In this document: in pieces, positions 1 to 8,640 of the stretch
Layout of the letters: every line of letters starts with the position of its first letter
Position numbering within the stretch: the first letter of the stretch is position 1
Assembly (NCBI RefSeq): GCF_029051725.1
Contig: NZ_JAACFU010000010.1
Span: forward strand, 1 to 64,000
Length of the DNA stretch: 64,000 nucleotides
Direction: 5' to 3'
Origin: Bradyrhizobium sp. CSS354
GTDB lineage: Bacteria; Pseudomonadota; Alphaproteobacteria; Rhizobiales; Xanthobacteraceae
Translations under genes and position numbers: made by a program
The notes under the pieces: model-generated
The model's database searches: none
What the model saw: only the letters and a program-made list of their open reading frames with translations
Told to the model about the DNA's origin: nothing

Positions 1-1
1 C

Positions 2-2185
2 TTGGGTGAGGTGGCCGGAACGGGCGGGAGTAGAGGATTTGGCGGTGGCGGCGCCGGAAACGGCAGCAGCATCGCGGCGAACGGTGGGAGTGGCGGAGGC
101 GGCGGCGGAGGCGGCGGTGCCGGATTGGGCGGCGCGCTGTTCGTTCAGGAGGGCGGCTCGCTAACGATCGCCGGCGCGTTCAACGTCAACGGCGGCAGCG
201 TCGCCGGGGGAGTCGGCGGCGCCGGCGGCAACGGTTTTGGCGGCGTGGACAATGGCACGGCGGGTAGTGGCGGTTCTGCCTTCGGAGCCGGCATCTTCCT
301 TCAAGGCAACGGCATCCTCAACTTCCAGCCCGGCGGCGGTGCGACGCAAACGCTTTCGGACGGCATCGCCGACCAGACCGGTTCTGGCGGCACGGGTGTC
401 GACGCCGGAACCTGGGGACTGAACAAGAACGGCGTCGGCACGCTGGTGCTCTCGGCGGCCAGCACCTATAGCGGCGCAACGATAGTAGACGGCGGAACGC
501 TGCGCGCCGGACATGCCGCCGCGTTCGGGACCAGCGACCAGTTTTCGGTCGCGGGCGGCGCGACGCTGGATTTGAACGGCTTCAACCAGACATTCGCCGT
601 TTTGCAAGGCGCCGGCACAGTGACCGGCGCCAACAGCACGATCTCCGGCATCTTTGCGCCTGGCAACGGCACGCCAGGTTCGTCGATGGCGATAACAGGC
701 AATCTCGCGTTCCAGGCGGCCGCGCAATATCTGGTCCAAATCGACCCCACGACCGCCTCTTTTGCGGTCGTCAACGGTACAGCGACGCTTGGCGGCGCTG
801 CGGTGGGCGCCAGCTTTGCGCCCGGGACCTATGTGCAGAAGAAGTACACCATCCTCACCGCGACCGGTGGCGTCGGCGGTACCTTCGGTGGCGTGATTAC
901 TTCCGGTGCGCCATCGAACTTTTCTTCGACGTTGAGCTACGATGCCAACAACGTCTACCTGGACATGGTGCTGAGTTTCGCCATTCCAGGCGGCCTCAAC
1001 CCCAATCAGCAGGCGGTCGGCGACGCGCTGACGAAGTTCTTCAACACCACCGGCGGCATTCCCGCAGTGTTCGCAAACATGTCGCCGAAGGGGCTCTCGC
1101 AGGCGGCCGGCGAGACCGGAACGGGATCGCAGCAATCCACGTTCAACGCGATGAACCAGTTCATGGGCGTCATGACCGACCCGTTCATTGCCGGGAGGGA
1201 CGAAGGCGGGAACACGCCCGGCACGGCGCCAGGTTACGCCGACGCGGAAGCGCTGGCGCATGCCGCGAAGAAACGCAATCCGAGCGATGCGCTGGCGGCG
1301 ATTTACACCAAGGCGCCAGCTGCGGTGCCATTCCAGCAGCGCTGGAGCGTATGGGCGGCCGGCTTCGGCGGCTCGCAAACGACGGATGGCAACAACGTGA
1401 CCGGCTCCAATGCGGCGACGTCGCAGGTCTATGGCACAGCTGTTGGCGCCGACTATCGCTTCTCGCCGTTTACCATCGCCGGCTTCTCGCTGGCCGGCGG
1501 CGGCACCAGTTTCAGCGTCGCCAATAACGGCACCGGGCGTTCCGACCTGTTCCAGGCCGGCGCGTTCGTTCGGCACACTATCGACGCCGCCTATGTCTCC
1601 GGCGCGCTCGCCTATGGCTGGCAGGACGTCACCACCGATCGCACCGTTACCGTCGCCGGCATCGATCGGCTGCGCGCGCAGTTCAACGCCAATGCCTGGT
1701 CGGGCCGCGTCGAGGGCGGCTACCGCTTCGTGGCGCCCCTGATCGGCGGAATTGGCTTCACGCCCTACGGGGCGGGCCAGTTCACCACGTTCGAACTGCC
1801 GGCCTATGCGGAAGGTGTCATCTCGGGCAACAACACCTTTACGCTCGCTTATACGGCGAAGAGCGTGACCGACACCCGCAGCGAACTCGGCGTGCGCGCC
1901 GACAAATCCTTCGCCATGCAGAGCGCGATGCTGACGCTGCGCGGCCGCGTGGCCTGGGCGCATGACTTCAGTTCCGACCGCGGCATCGGTGCGACGTTCC
2001 AGACGCTGCCGGGCGCCAGCTTATTCGTCAACGGCGCCCCGCAGGCTAGCGATTCCGCGCTTCTCACCGCATCCGCCGAAACCAAATGGATGAACGGCTG
2101 GTCGACCGCCGCGACTTTCGACGGCGAGTTCTCCAACGTGACGCGCAGCTACGCCGGCAAGGGCGTGGTGCGATATGCGTGGTGA
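2..2185 (+). CDS. Autotransporter, C-terminal part (5' end outside window)
   Basis: This is the C-terminal portion of a type V secretion autotransporter; the frame is open to the left edge and no signal peptide is visible, so the start lies upstream. The visible passenger begins with a long Gly/Ser/Ala-rich stretch (about residues 1-100). It continues into an autotransporter-associated beta-strand repeat around residues 135-170 (GVGTLVLSAASTYSG, then a DGGTLRAG step). The outer-membrane beta-barrel occupies roughly residues 445-727 and ends in the C-terminal aromatic VRYAW that barrels of this class use for BAM recognition. The last ~350 residues are very similar to the autotransporter at 8641-12147. 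Passenger function is unknown. Confidence 0.9.
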   Translation: MGEVAGTGGSRGFGGGGAGNGSSIAANGGSGGGGGGGGGAGLGGALFVQEGGSLTIAGAFNVNGGSVAGGVGGAGGNGFGGVDNGTAGSGGSAFGAGIFLQGNGILNFQPGGGATQTLSDGIADQTGSGGTGVDAGTWGLNKNGVGTLVLSAASTYSGATIVDGGTLRAGHAAAFGTSDQFSVAGGATLDLNGFNQTFAVLQGAGTVTGANSTISGIFAPGNGTPGSSMAITGNLAFQAAAQYLVQIDPTTASFAVVNGTATLGGAAVGASFAPGTYVQKKYTILTATGGVGGTFGGVITSGAPSNFSSTLSYDANNVYLDMVLSFAIPGGLNPNQQAVGDALTKFFNTTGGIPAVFANMSPKGLSQAAGETGTGSQQSTFNAMNQFMGVMTDPFIAGRDEGGNTPGTAPGYADAEALAHAAKKRNPSDALAAIYTKAPAAVPFQQRWSVWAAGFGGSQTTDGNNVTGSNAATSQVYGTAVGADYRFSPFTIAGFSLAGGGTSFSVANNGTGRSDLFQAGAFVRHTIDAAYVSGALAYGWQDVTTDRTVTVAGIDRLRAQFNANAWSGRVEGGYRFVAPLIGGIGFTPYGAGQFTTFELPAYAEGVISGNNTFTLAYTAKSVTDTRSELGVRADKSFAMQSAMLTLRGRVAWAHDFSSDRGIGATFQTLPGASLFVNGAPQASDSALLTASAETKWMNGWSTAATFDGEFSNVTRSYAGKGVVRYAW

Positions 2186-2305
2186 ACTCCTCGGGTGGCA
2201 GCGGTGCCGTCGGAAACGATCAAGCCGCGCCATGACATGATGACGCTCGGCGTGGAAGACAAGTTTGATTGAACGCCGTTCGCGGAACGGACCACTTCGA
2301 CGTCG

Positions 2306-2935
2306 TCACGGCGCCGGACACGCCGCTCCGGTCTTCACCCAGGCCTCGACCAGCGCGCCGGCCTGCTCTTGCGTGCCCGGGGCGGGCGTGCGGCCGAAGC
2401 CGGGCTTCCAGGCCCAGCCGACGAGGGTGTCCTTGCCGATATGGTCGATCAGGTCTTCCACCTTGCGCCCGCCATTGCGCGCGGGATCCCTGATCTGCTC
2501 GCAGATCTCGCCGACGGTCTTGCCCTCCCAGGCCATCTCGCGCGGGGCGAGATGCCATTCGGGATGGCCGGGCATGCGGCCGGGCTCGAAATTGGCCTTC
2601 TGGTGACAGGTGTTGCAGCGCATCGCCTCGAGCCCGTGGCCGTCAGCGCCGCGCGTGACCGGCGGCTGATGCAGGCGGGCATTGTCGCCCTGGTGCGGCC
2701 TGTCGCCGGCCGGATGACAATTGGTGCAGCGCGGATGCGTCAGCACCTTGCCGAGCTCGGTGAAGATTGCGGCCGAACGCTTGTCTGTGTCGCCGATCGA
2801 AGCAAAGCTCTCGGGTGAGGCGAGGGCGTGGCCTGCCGTCTCCGACGCCGCGTAGCCCGCACTGAGACTGCCGGCGAGGGCGGCGACCACGGCAATCATC
2901 TTGAACCGCACGTCGAAGATCATGATGCGTGTCAC
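2306..2935 (-). CDS. Di-heme c-type cytochrome of a molybdenum hydroxylase operon
   Basis: A 209-residue exported protein with a hydrophobic signal segment at about residues 11-30 and two CxxCH heme-binding motifs (CTNCH at 70-74 and CNTCH at 107-111). A conserved-looking C-terminal half has no further heme motif. It is the last gene of a three-gene unit and its start overlaps the stop of the 2Fe-2S subunit by four bases (ATGA type), so translation is probably coupled. The operon has no FAD subunit, so this cytochrome is the likely electron acceptor for the molybdenum enzyme in the periplasm, as in isoquinoline 1-oxidoreductase or nicotinate hydroxylase type systems. That role is inferred from context. 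Confidence 0.88.
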   Translation of the reverse strand: MTRIMIFDVRFKMIAVVAALAGSLSAGYAASETAGHALASPESFASIGDTDKRSAAIFTELGKVLTHPRCTNCHPAGDRPHQGDNARLHQPPVTRGADGHGLEAMRCNTCHQKANFEPGRMPGHPEWHLAPREMAWEGKTVGEICEQIRDPARNGGRKVEDLIDHIGKDTLVGWAWKPGFGRTPAPGTQEQAGALVEAWVKTGAACPAP

Positions 2936-3456
2936 TTGGTGGCCATGAGGTAGCGCTTCGAGTCGGCGAGGATCACGTCGCGCACCGCCTCGTGATATTT
3001 GATGTAGCCGGTGCAGCGACAGAGATGGCCGTCGAGCGCATCCGCGATGGTCTGCTCCAGCGCCTCGCGCGCGACCGGTGTCCGCGACAGGCGCTCCAGC
3101 AAGACCTGGCCCTCATTGAGGAAGCCGGCGGTGCAATAGCCGCACTGAAAGGCGAAATTCGCGATGAAGGCCTTTTGCAGGGTCGAGAGCTCGCCGTCCC
3201 TCGCGTGCCCCTCGACGGTGCGGATCGACTTTCCGTCGAAATTCACGGCGGGCGCGACGCAGGTCGGGCTGGTGGTGCTGGTGCCGTCGGGCGCATCGAT
3301 GATGACGGCGCAGCTCAGGCATTGCGCGGCGCCGCAGCCGAACTTGGTGCCGGTCATGCCCAGCATCTCGCGCAGAAAATCGTTCATCGAGAGATCTTCG
3401 CGGACGTCCATCGGGCCGTGCTTCTGGCCGTTGATGGTGAGGCTGAGGGTCGTCAC
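2932..3456 (-). CDS. 2Fe-2S subunit of xanthine dehydrogenase-family oxidoreductase (IorA-like)
   Basis: A 174-residue small subunit of a molybdenum hydroxylase. The N-terminal plant-type ferredoxin domain carries C41, C46, C49 and C66. The C-terminal helical 2Fe-2S domain carries the classic C105-C108 (QCGYC) and C146-C148 (CRCTG) pairs. Its length matches the IorA/CoxS class. It has no signal peptide, consistent with co-export in complex with the Tat-signalled large subunit. It overlaps both neighbours by four bases, giving a translationally coupled operon: large subunit, this subunit, cytochrome. The substrate cannot be read from the sequence. Confidence 0.93.
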   Translation of the reverse strand: MTTLSLTINGQKHGPMDVREDLSMNDFLREMLGMTGTKFGCGAAQCLSCAVIIDAPDGTSTTSPTCVAPAVNFDGKSIRTVEGHARDGELSTLQKAFIANFAFQCGYCTAGFLNEGQVLLERLSRTPVAREALEQTIADALDGHLCRCTGYIKYHEAVRDVILADSKRYLMATK

Positions 3457-6230
3457 GCGAGCACTCCCTTCAATAGGCTTGCGGTGACCGGCAGCGCGCG
3501 GAAGCGATGGCCGGTGGCGTCGTGGATGGCGTTGATCAGCGCCGGCACGATCGGGATCATCACGACCTCCGCCATGCCCTTCGGTGCTTCGTCTGCCGTT
3601 TGCGGCTTCAGCATCTCGATCTCGAGATCGCGGAGCGGCAGGTCAGAGCCGCGTGCGACCAGATAGCGCCCGAGATTCCATTCGCCGTTGCCCGGCCCGC
3701 CCTCGAACGGGGGCAGGGTTTCGAGCAGCGCGTAGCCGACGCCCATGGCGAAGCCGCCCTGGGCCTGGCCCATCACCACCTCGGGCACGAGCGCGGTGCC
3801 GCATTCGAACACGCTATAGGCCTTGGCGATGCGCAAGCTCCCGGTTGCGCGCTCGATCTCGACGCGAACGACCGTGCCGCACATCGAGGTGTAGGCGGTG
3901 CCGATCCGGTTGTTGTCGGTCGGCGGAAACTTGACACTGGTGCGGTTGATCCGCTCGAACTTGCCGTTGCCTTTGCGGATCGCCAGCGCGTCGATCTCGG
4001 CGCGGTATTGCTCGCCGGACAGCGGGAAGCGTGCCCGCGACCACGCCCAGCGCGAGAAGCTGTGCGCGACCGCACCGGTGACGAACCCGCGCGTGTGAGC
4101 CGTCGCCGCGAGCGCCGGGAGGGCGAGCGGTTCGAGGCCGGGCATGGTGAGCCGGCCGTTCTGCCAGCTTGCGCTGGCCCATTGCCGCGCGCGCGGATCG
4201 GTCTTTGCGATGCGCCACAGGTCGAGCGCCGCCGGCCACAGGCCGAAGCGGAAAATCACGCGGGCGGCTTCCGCGGCGGAATGCGTGCCGACATGCGCGC
4301 CGATCGAGGAGCTTGTCGGCGAGCTGATCGCAGGCACCCAGCGCGGATTTTTCTCCGCGGCATCCTGGGTCTTCTGGTCCATGGTGGAGGGATCGCCTGA
4401 TGTGACCAGCCCGAGCACGTCATAGCTGTCGACGCGGGCGACCGAGACCTCGTCGGCGATGGCGCCGAGATGACCGGCGACCCGGTTGGCCAGCGCCGTC
4501 CCGATGCCGTTGCCCATTTCGACATGATCGCAATAGATGACGATCTTGCCGTCAGGTCCAAGCTCCACGCGTCCGAGCGAGCCGTCCGCGCCGGAGCCAT
4601 AGTCTTTCGTCACGCAGGCGACGCCGGTGCCGACCAGTCGATCCGATGAGGTCTGTTTGAACTGCGCCCGCTGCTGCCAGATCGGGTGCTTCTCGAGCTT
4701 GTCGAGGATTTCGGGCGTGCGCACCGAGACGATGTAGGGATTGCCCGTCATGGTCCGGCCGTTTTGCGGCAGCGCGTTGCGCCGCCGGAATTCGATCGGA
4801 TCGCGTTTGAGCTCGGACGCGGCTTCGTCGATCAGGACCTCCAGCGCCGTCATGGCTTGCAGGATGCCGTAGCCGCGCATTGAGCCCGCGCTCACACCGC
4901 GCGAGTGCACCGCGACGGTCCTGACGTCGACCTTCGGAATGTCGTAGATGCCGATTGCACCGGTGGCTGCGACGACGGCGACGCTGGCCGAGAAATGGGC
5001 GAGCCCGCCGCCGTCGAGCACGTGATCGGCGGCGAACCCCTTGATCTTGCCGGTCGCGCGATCGATGCCGATGCGCGAGCGCATCTTGATCGCGTGGCGT
5101 TTGATGCCAGCCTGAAACTGCTGGTAGCGGTCATGCGCCAGCCGCACCGGCTTGCCAGGAAAGCAGACCGCCGCAAGCGCAACATAGAGAATAAAAGGCG
5201 TGTGATCGCGACCACCAAAGCCCCCGCCGACATGGGCGAACTGCGCGTTGATGTGCGCCGGCTTGTAGGGCGCGCGGGCCTTGCCGAGCAGATGCGCGAT
5301 CGACTCCGCCGCCTCGTAAGGCGACTGGACGCCGAGCAGCAGTTCGAGATTGCCGCCCTTGCCGTCGTACCAGGCGAGCCCGCATTCCGGCTCCAGGAAC
5401 ATCGGGTCGACCGATTGCGTCTCGAACTCGCGGTCGAGCACCAGCATCGAGGCGTCATCCGCGGCAAGCTCGCCGCGGATCTGCTCGCCATATTTCGCCG
5501 CCTTGGCGTAATCCGCCGGCATGTCCTTCGCGAGCGGCGACCACACCGGCAGCGCCGCGCTCTGGACCTTCTTGGGCGAGACCCAGCCGGCCTGGAGCGG
5601 CGAATAGACATCCGGTTTGTCAGGTGAGGGACCGGCCACGCGGGTGAAGCGGAAGGCCCCGTAATCGGGGACGACGACGGGCCCGGTCTCCTCGCCGAAC
5701 TGGACGAACGTGCCGTCGCGCAGCGCCAGACGCGCCTGGTCGAAGGCGTCGAACTTCTCGAAGATCAAAAGCGCGACCGGCTGTCCCAGATAAAGCGGCG
5801 TCTTGCCGATCGGACACAACAGGTCGCCCGCATAGAATTCCGGCACCTGTGTCCCGATCCGGTCGAGATCGGCGGCAGTCACCACCACCGACGGCTTGAG
5901 CGCGCCGCCGAGGCGGGCGAGGTCCAGCCCGGTATAGACATGCGTGGCGTCGTTGGCGCGGACCAGGATGGCGTGCGAGGTGGCCTGCGGCCAGCCGGGG
6001 AGATCGTTGGCGCGGAAGTCGGAGGCGTAAAGTTTTGCGCCGGTGACCTTGGCGACGCCGTCGACACGGCCGGCGCCCGTTGTCGCGGGATTGAACTTGC
6101 CGCGTCCAGGCAGCGTCTCGTGCGCTGCGAAGGGCACACCGGCCGCGGACGCCAGATGTGACAGGCTGACCGAGATGCCTCCCGCCGACAACCACTTCAC
6201 GAACTCGCGTCGCGAAGTCCCCATGATCAT
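3453..6230 (-). CDS. Molybdopterin-binding subunit of xanthine dehydrogenase family (IorB-like), Tat-exported
   Basis: A 925-residue large subunit of a molybdenum hydroxylase. It opens with a twin-arginine signal (SRREF at residues 6-10, followed by a hydrophobic stretch ending near AAG), so the holoenzyme should fold in the cytoplasm and be exported. The molybdenum-cofactor motif GGGFGGRD lies around residues 335-345. The body shows the duplicated aldehyde oxidase-type domains typical of IorB and aldehyde dehydrogenase large subunits. No FAD subunit or XdhC maturation gene is adjacent. It heads the three-gene operon and is divergent from the multicopper oxidase. Possible substrates are aldehydes or N-heterocycles; the exact one is unknown. 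Confidence 0.93.
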   Translation of the reverse strand: MIMGTSRREFVKWLSAGGISVSLSHLASAAGVPFAAHETLPGRGKFNPATTGAGRVDGVAKVTGAKLYASDFRANDLPGWPQATSHAILVRANDATHVYTGLDLARLGGALKPSVVVTAADLDRIGTQVPEFYAGDLLCPIGKTPLYLGQPVALLIFEKFDAFDQARLALRDGTFVQFGEETGPVVVPDYGAFRFTRVAGPSPDKPDVYSPLQAGWVSPKKVQSAALPVWSPLAKDMPADYAKAAKYGEQIRGELAADDASMLVLDREFETQSVDPMFLEPECGLAWYDGKGGNLELLLGVQSPYEAAESIAHLLGKARAPYKPAHINAQFAHVGGGFGGRDHTPFILYVALAAVCFPGKPVRLAHDRYQQFQAGIKRHAIKMRSRIGIDRATGKIKGFAADHVLDGGGLAHFSASVAVVAATGAIGIYDIPKVDVRTVAVHSRGVSAGSMRGYGILQAMTALEVLIDEAASELKRDPIEFRRRNALPQNGRTMTGNPYIVSVRTPEILDKLEKHPIWQQRAQFKQTSSDRLVGTGVACVTKDYGSGADGSLGRVELGPDGKIVIYCDHVEMGNGIGTALANRVAGHLGAIADEVSVARVDSYDVLGLVTSGDPSTMDQKTQDAAEKNPRWVPAISSPTSSSIGAHVGTHSAAEAARVIFRFGLWPAALDLWRIAKTDPRARQWASASWQNGRLTMPGLEPLALPALAATAHTRGFVTGAVAHSFSRWAWSRARFPLSGEQYRAEIDALAIRKGNGKFERINRTSVKFPPTDNNRIGTAYTSMCGTVVRVEIERATGSLRIAKAYSVFECGTALVPEVVMGQAQGGFAMGVGYALLETLPPFEGGPGNGEWNLGRYLVARGSDLPLRDLEIEMLKPQTADEAPKGMAEVVMIPIVPALINAIHDATGHRFRALPVTASLLKGVLA

Positions 6231-6460
6231 ATCCTTGTACAGAATTTCGAGAACATCGGGATGCCGTCAGCATGCGATGTCCGAAGGGCATAGGCGCGCG
6301 CCAGCGCGAATCCGTCACGATGCATCATGCGACGATAGAACGGGTGAGAAGGTTTACAACCGCTGAATGTCGTGCGCTCGCAGATCGAATTGTGGTTTCG
6401 TGCTTGCTTTAGAATCGAATCGAACGGAAGACGGTCCGGCAACAGGGGGGCGCAATTCAA

Positions 6461-8068
6461 ATGCAGCAGGATCCGAACGGTGCGTCTTCAGTCACCAGGG
6501 CGATGGGCACGACGACACTGTCGCGCCGCCAATTGCTGGATTGCGGTCTCAAAGCGGGCGCGTTGTCGCTGTTCGCAGGTGCCGCAAATGCCCAGCACGC
6601 CATGCACGACCATGCGGGCACGTCCCACACTGCGGACATGTCGCCGAGCATGGGGATGGTCGCTGAAACGCCCGTTCCCGCCATGGACCAAGCGCTGGTC
6701 GAGCCCGAGGTGCGGCGGTCAGTCAATGGCGTGCTGAGCACGACGTTGCGCGTCGGCTATGCCTATCGCCAGATCGGCGGCGTCAGGCTCTATGTCAGAT
6801 CCTATGAGGGCGGCAGCCCCGGACCGACCTTGCGCATGAAGCCCGGCGAAACCCTGCGCATCAAGATGATCAACGATTTGCCGCCGAACCGCGATGGATT
6901 GCCGGCCGACATCAGCCATCCGCACCAGTTCAACAACACCAATTTCCATTTCCACGGCGCGCATACCAGCCCGAGCGGGATTTCCGACAACGTCATGCGC
7001 TCGATGGCGCCGGGCCGCAGCTACAACATCGAAATCACCCTGCCGGCCGATCACACCAGGGGCACCTACTGGTATCACCCGCATCACCACGGCAGCGCCG
7101 ACATCCAGATGTCCTCCGGCATGGTGGGCGCCGTCGTCATCGAGGGTGATTTCGCCGACGTTCCCGAGATCGCTACGGCTCGCGAACGGCTCATGGTGCT
7201 CACCCAGGTGGTCTACGATTCCAACGGCATGGTCGAGAATTTCGAGACGCTGTTTCCCGAGACCGCGACGCGCTTTCTCGCCATCAACGGCCAGCGCCGG
7301 CCGATGATCGAGATGCGGCCAGGCGAGGTGCAGCGCTGGCGCATCCTCAATGCCGCCTATCAGGACGACATGCTGCTCGACTTGGAAAAGCACGATCTGC
7401 ATGCGATCGCCTATGACGGCATCCAGCTCGGCGCCATGCAGCCGCTCAAGCAGGTCCTGATCGCGCCTGGGCAGCGCGCCGACATTCTGGTGAAGGCAGG
7501 CGCCCCCGGCACCTACGCCTTCAATGCCGCGCCCTACGACCAGGGGCATCCGTCGCCGGTGGGACCGCTGGCGCGGGTCGTGGTGTCGGGCGCGCCGATG
7601 GACATGAAGCTGCCGCGCACCCTGCCGCCGGCTCCGCTCGCGACCATCAAGGATTCCGAGATCACCAACCGCCGCAAGGTGGTGCTGTCGGCCACCGCGC
7701 CGGAGGCCGATGCGGCCGGCCATTGGCAGGAATTCCAGTTCTTCGTCGATGGCAAGAAGTTCGACCCCAGCCGCATCGATCAACGGGTCAAGTTGGGCGC
7801 GGTCGAGGAGTGGACCATCGTCAACACGCATGAGCATGACGACCACGTGTTCCACATCCATACCAACCCGTTCCAGGTGATCTCGGCCAATGGCAAGGCG
7901 CTGGCGGTGCCGGAATGGCGGGATTCCGTGATCGTGGAGCGCAAGGGCGGCGTGGTCGTGTTCCGCTCGCGCTTCATCGATTTCACCGGCGTCTACATGC
8001 TTCACTGCCACATGATGAACCATGAGGAGATGGGCATGATGCAGACCGTGGAGGTCTACAAGGCGTAA
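6461..8068 (+). CDS. Tat-exported multicopper oxidase
   Basis: A 535-residue periplasmic multicopper oxidase of the laccase/CopA/CumA superfamily. A twin-arginine signal (SRRQLL at residues 21-26) is followed by a Met/His-rich linker (about residues 46-75). The four copper motifs are all visible: HFHGAH near 163, YHPHHHG near 204, HEHDDHVFHIH near 456 and HCHMMNHEEMGMM near 515. Type 1, 2 and 3 copper sites therefore look intact, with a Met axial ligand region. It is transcribed away from the molybdenum hydroxylase operon across a 230-bp gap. Cuprous oxidation, Mn(II) oxidation or phenol oxidation are all possible; the Met-rich N-terminus leans toward copper handling. Confidence 0.93.
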   Translation: MQQDPNGASSVTRAMGTTTLSRRQLLDCGLKAGALSLFAGAANAQHAMHDHAGTSHTADMSPSMGMVAETPVPAMDQALVEPEVRRSVNGVLSTTLRVGYAYRQIGGVRLYVRSYEGGSPGPTLRMKPGETLRIKMINDLPPNRDGLPADISHPHQFNNTNFHFHGAHTSPSGISDNVMRSMAPGRSYNIEITLPADHTRGTYWYHPHHHGSADIQMSSGMVGAVVIEGDFADVPEIATARERLMVLTQVVYDSNGMVENFETLFPETATRFLAINGQRRPMIEMRPGEVQRWRILNAAYQDDMLLDLEKHDLHAIAYDGIQLGAMQPLKQVLIAPGQRADILVKAGAPGTYAFNAAPYDQGHPSPVGPLARVVVSGAPMDMKLPRTLPPAPLATIKDSEITNRRKVVLSATAPEADAAGHWQEFQFFVDGKKFDPSRIDQRVKLGAVEEWTIVNTHEHDDHVFHIHTNPFQVISANGKALAVPEWRDSVIVERKGGVVVFRSRFIDFTGVYMLHCHMMNHEEMGMMQTVEVYKA

Positions 8069-8640
8069 GCTTCTGGGCGAATTGCGGGAGTTTGGCGATT
8101 GGTTGCGGCTGATCCGGGCCCCCCGATGTTGCCGATCGGCGGCCGCATCCGAGTTTTCGGATATACGTAGCCTTGCACCTGCGGCCCAGTTCGTTATCGC
8201 AGCCTGCCAAGCCACAGCGCGGCGAGCGACTGGCGACTGCGCATGATCCGGCCGCCTGTCGGGTTTCTGATCCTGCGATTGACGGCGCTCCTGGATTGCA
8301 GTGGCACGGCGGAGTCGATGCGCGCGCCGGCGCTCAGAAAGCACAGCGTACCACCTTTCCAGGTAGTTCTCAGGCCCCTCGAGTGGCGCGATATTCGGCA
8401 CGGTGACTGGGAAAACGGATTCTCTCTGCATAACGACATAGTTCAGCGGGCCTCCGCAGAACTTGCAGCGCGCGCAGATCACGTTGCCGATATACCACCC
8501 CGCCTCGCAATCGTCGTGCCGTGACGATTGTTCGCCGTTTTCAAGGATCCAGCCATGGAACTCATTTCTGTTCCGTGCTCCGCTCGCGAGCCATTCCCTG
8601 TCGTCGACACGCCAAACACGAGCGTTTCTGGAGTTACGTC
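8069..8640. other. 572-bp intergenic region before the second autotransporter
   Basis: No gene could be supported here. An in-frame GTG at 8521 would lengthen the downstream autotransporter by 40 residues, but that extension is not signal-like. On the minus strand a frame around 8390-8590 contains a CxxCxxC cluster (CARCKFCGG), but I found no convincing start or ribosome binding site and it runs on as a non-coding-looking frame. The right half of the gap is less GC-rich than the surroundings and probably holds the autotransporter promoter. A GGAG ribosome binding site at about 8629-8632 supports the ATG at 8641. Confidence 0.5.

Noticed and set aside
161..1963. A long open frame on the minus strand opposite the first autotransporter
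   Set aside because: It is antisense to a well-supported gene; the high third-position GC of the true gene removes stops from the opposite strand. No domain or signal is seen in it.
6719..8482. A long minus-strand frame over the multicopper oxidase and the gap after it
   Set aside because: Shadow of the real oxidase gene. The CxxCxxC near its start lies in the gap but has no convincing ribosome binding site or family.
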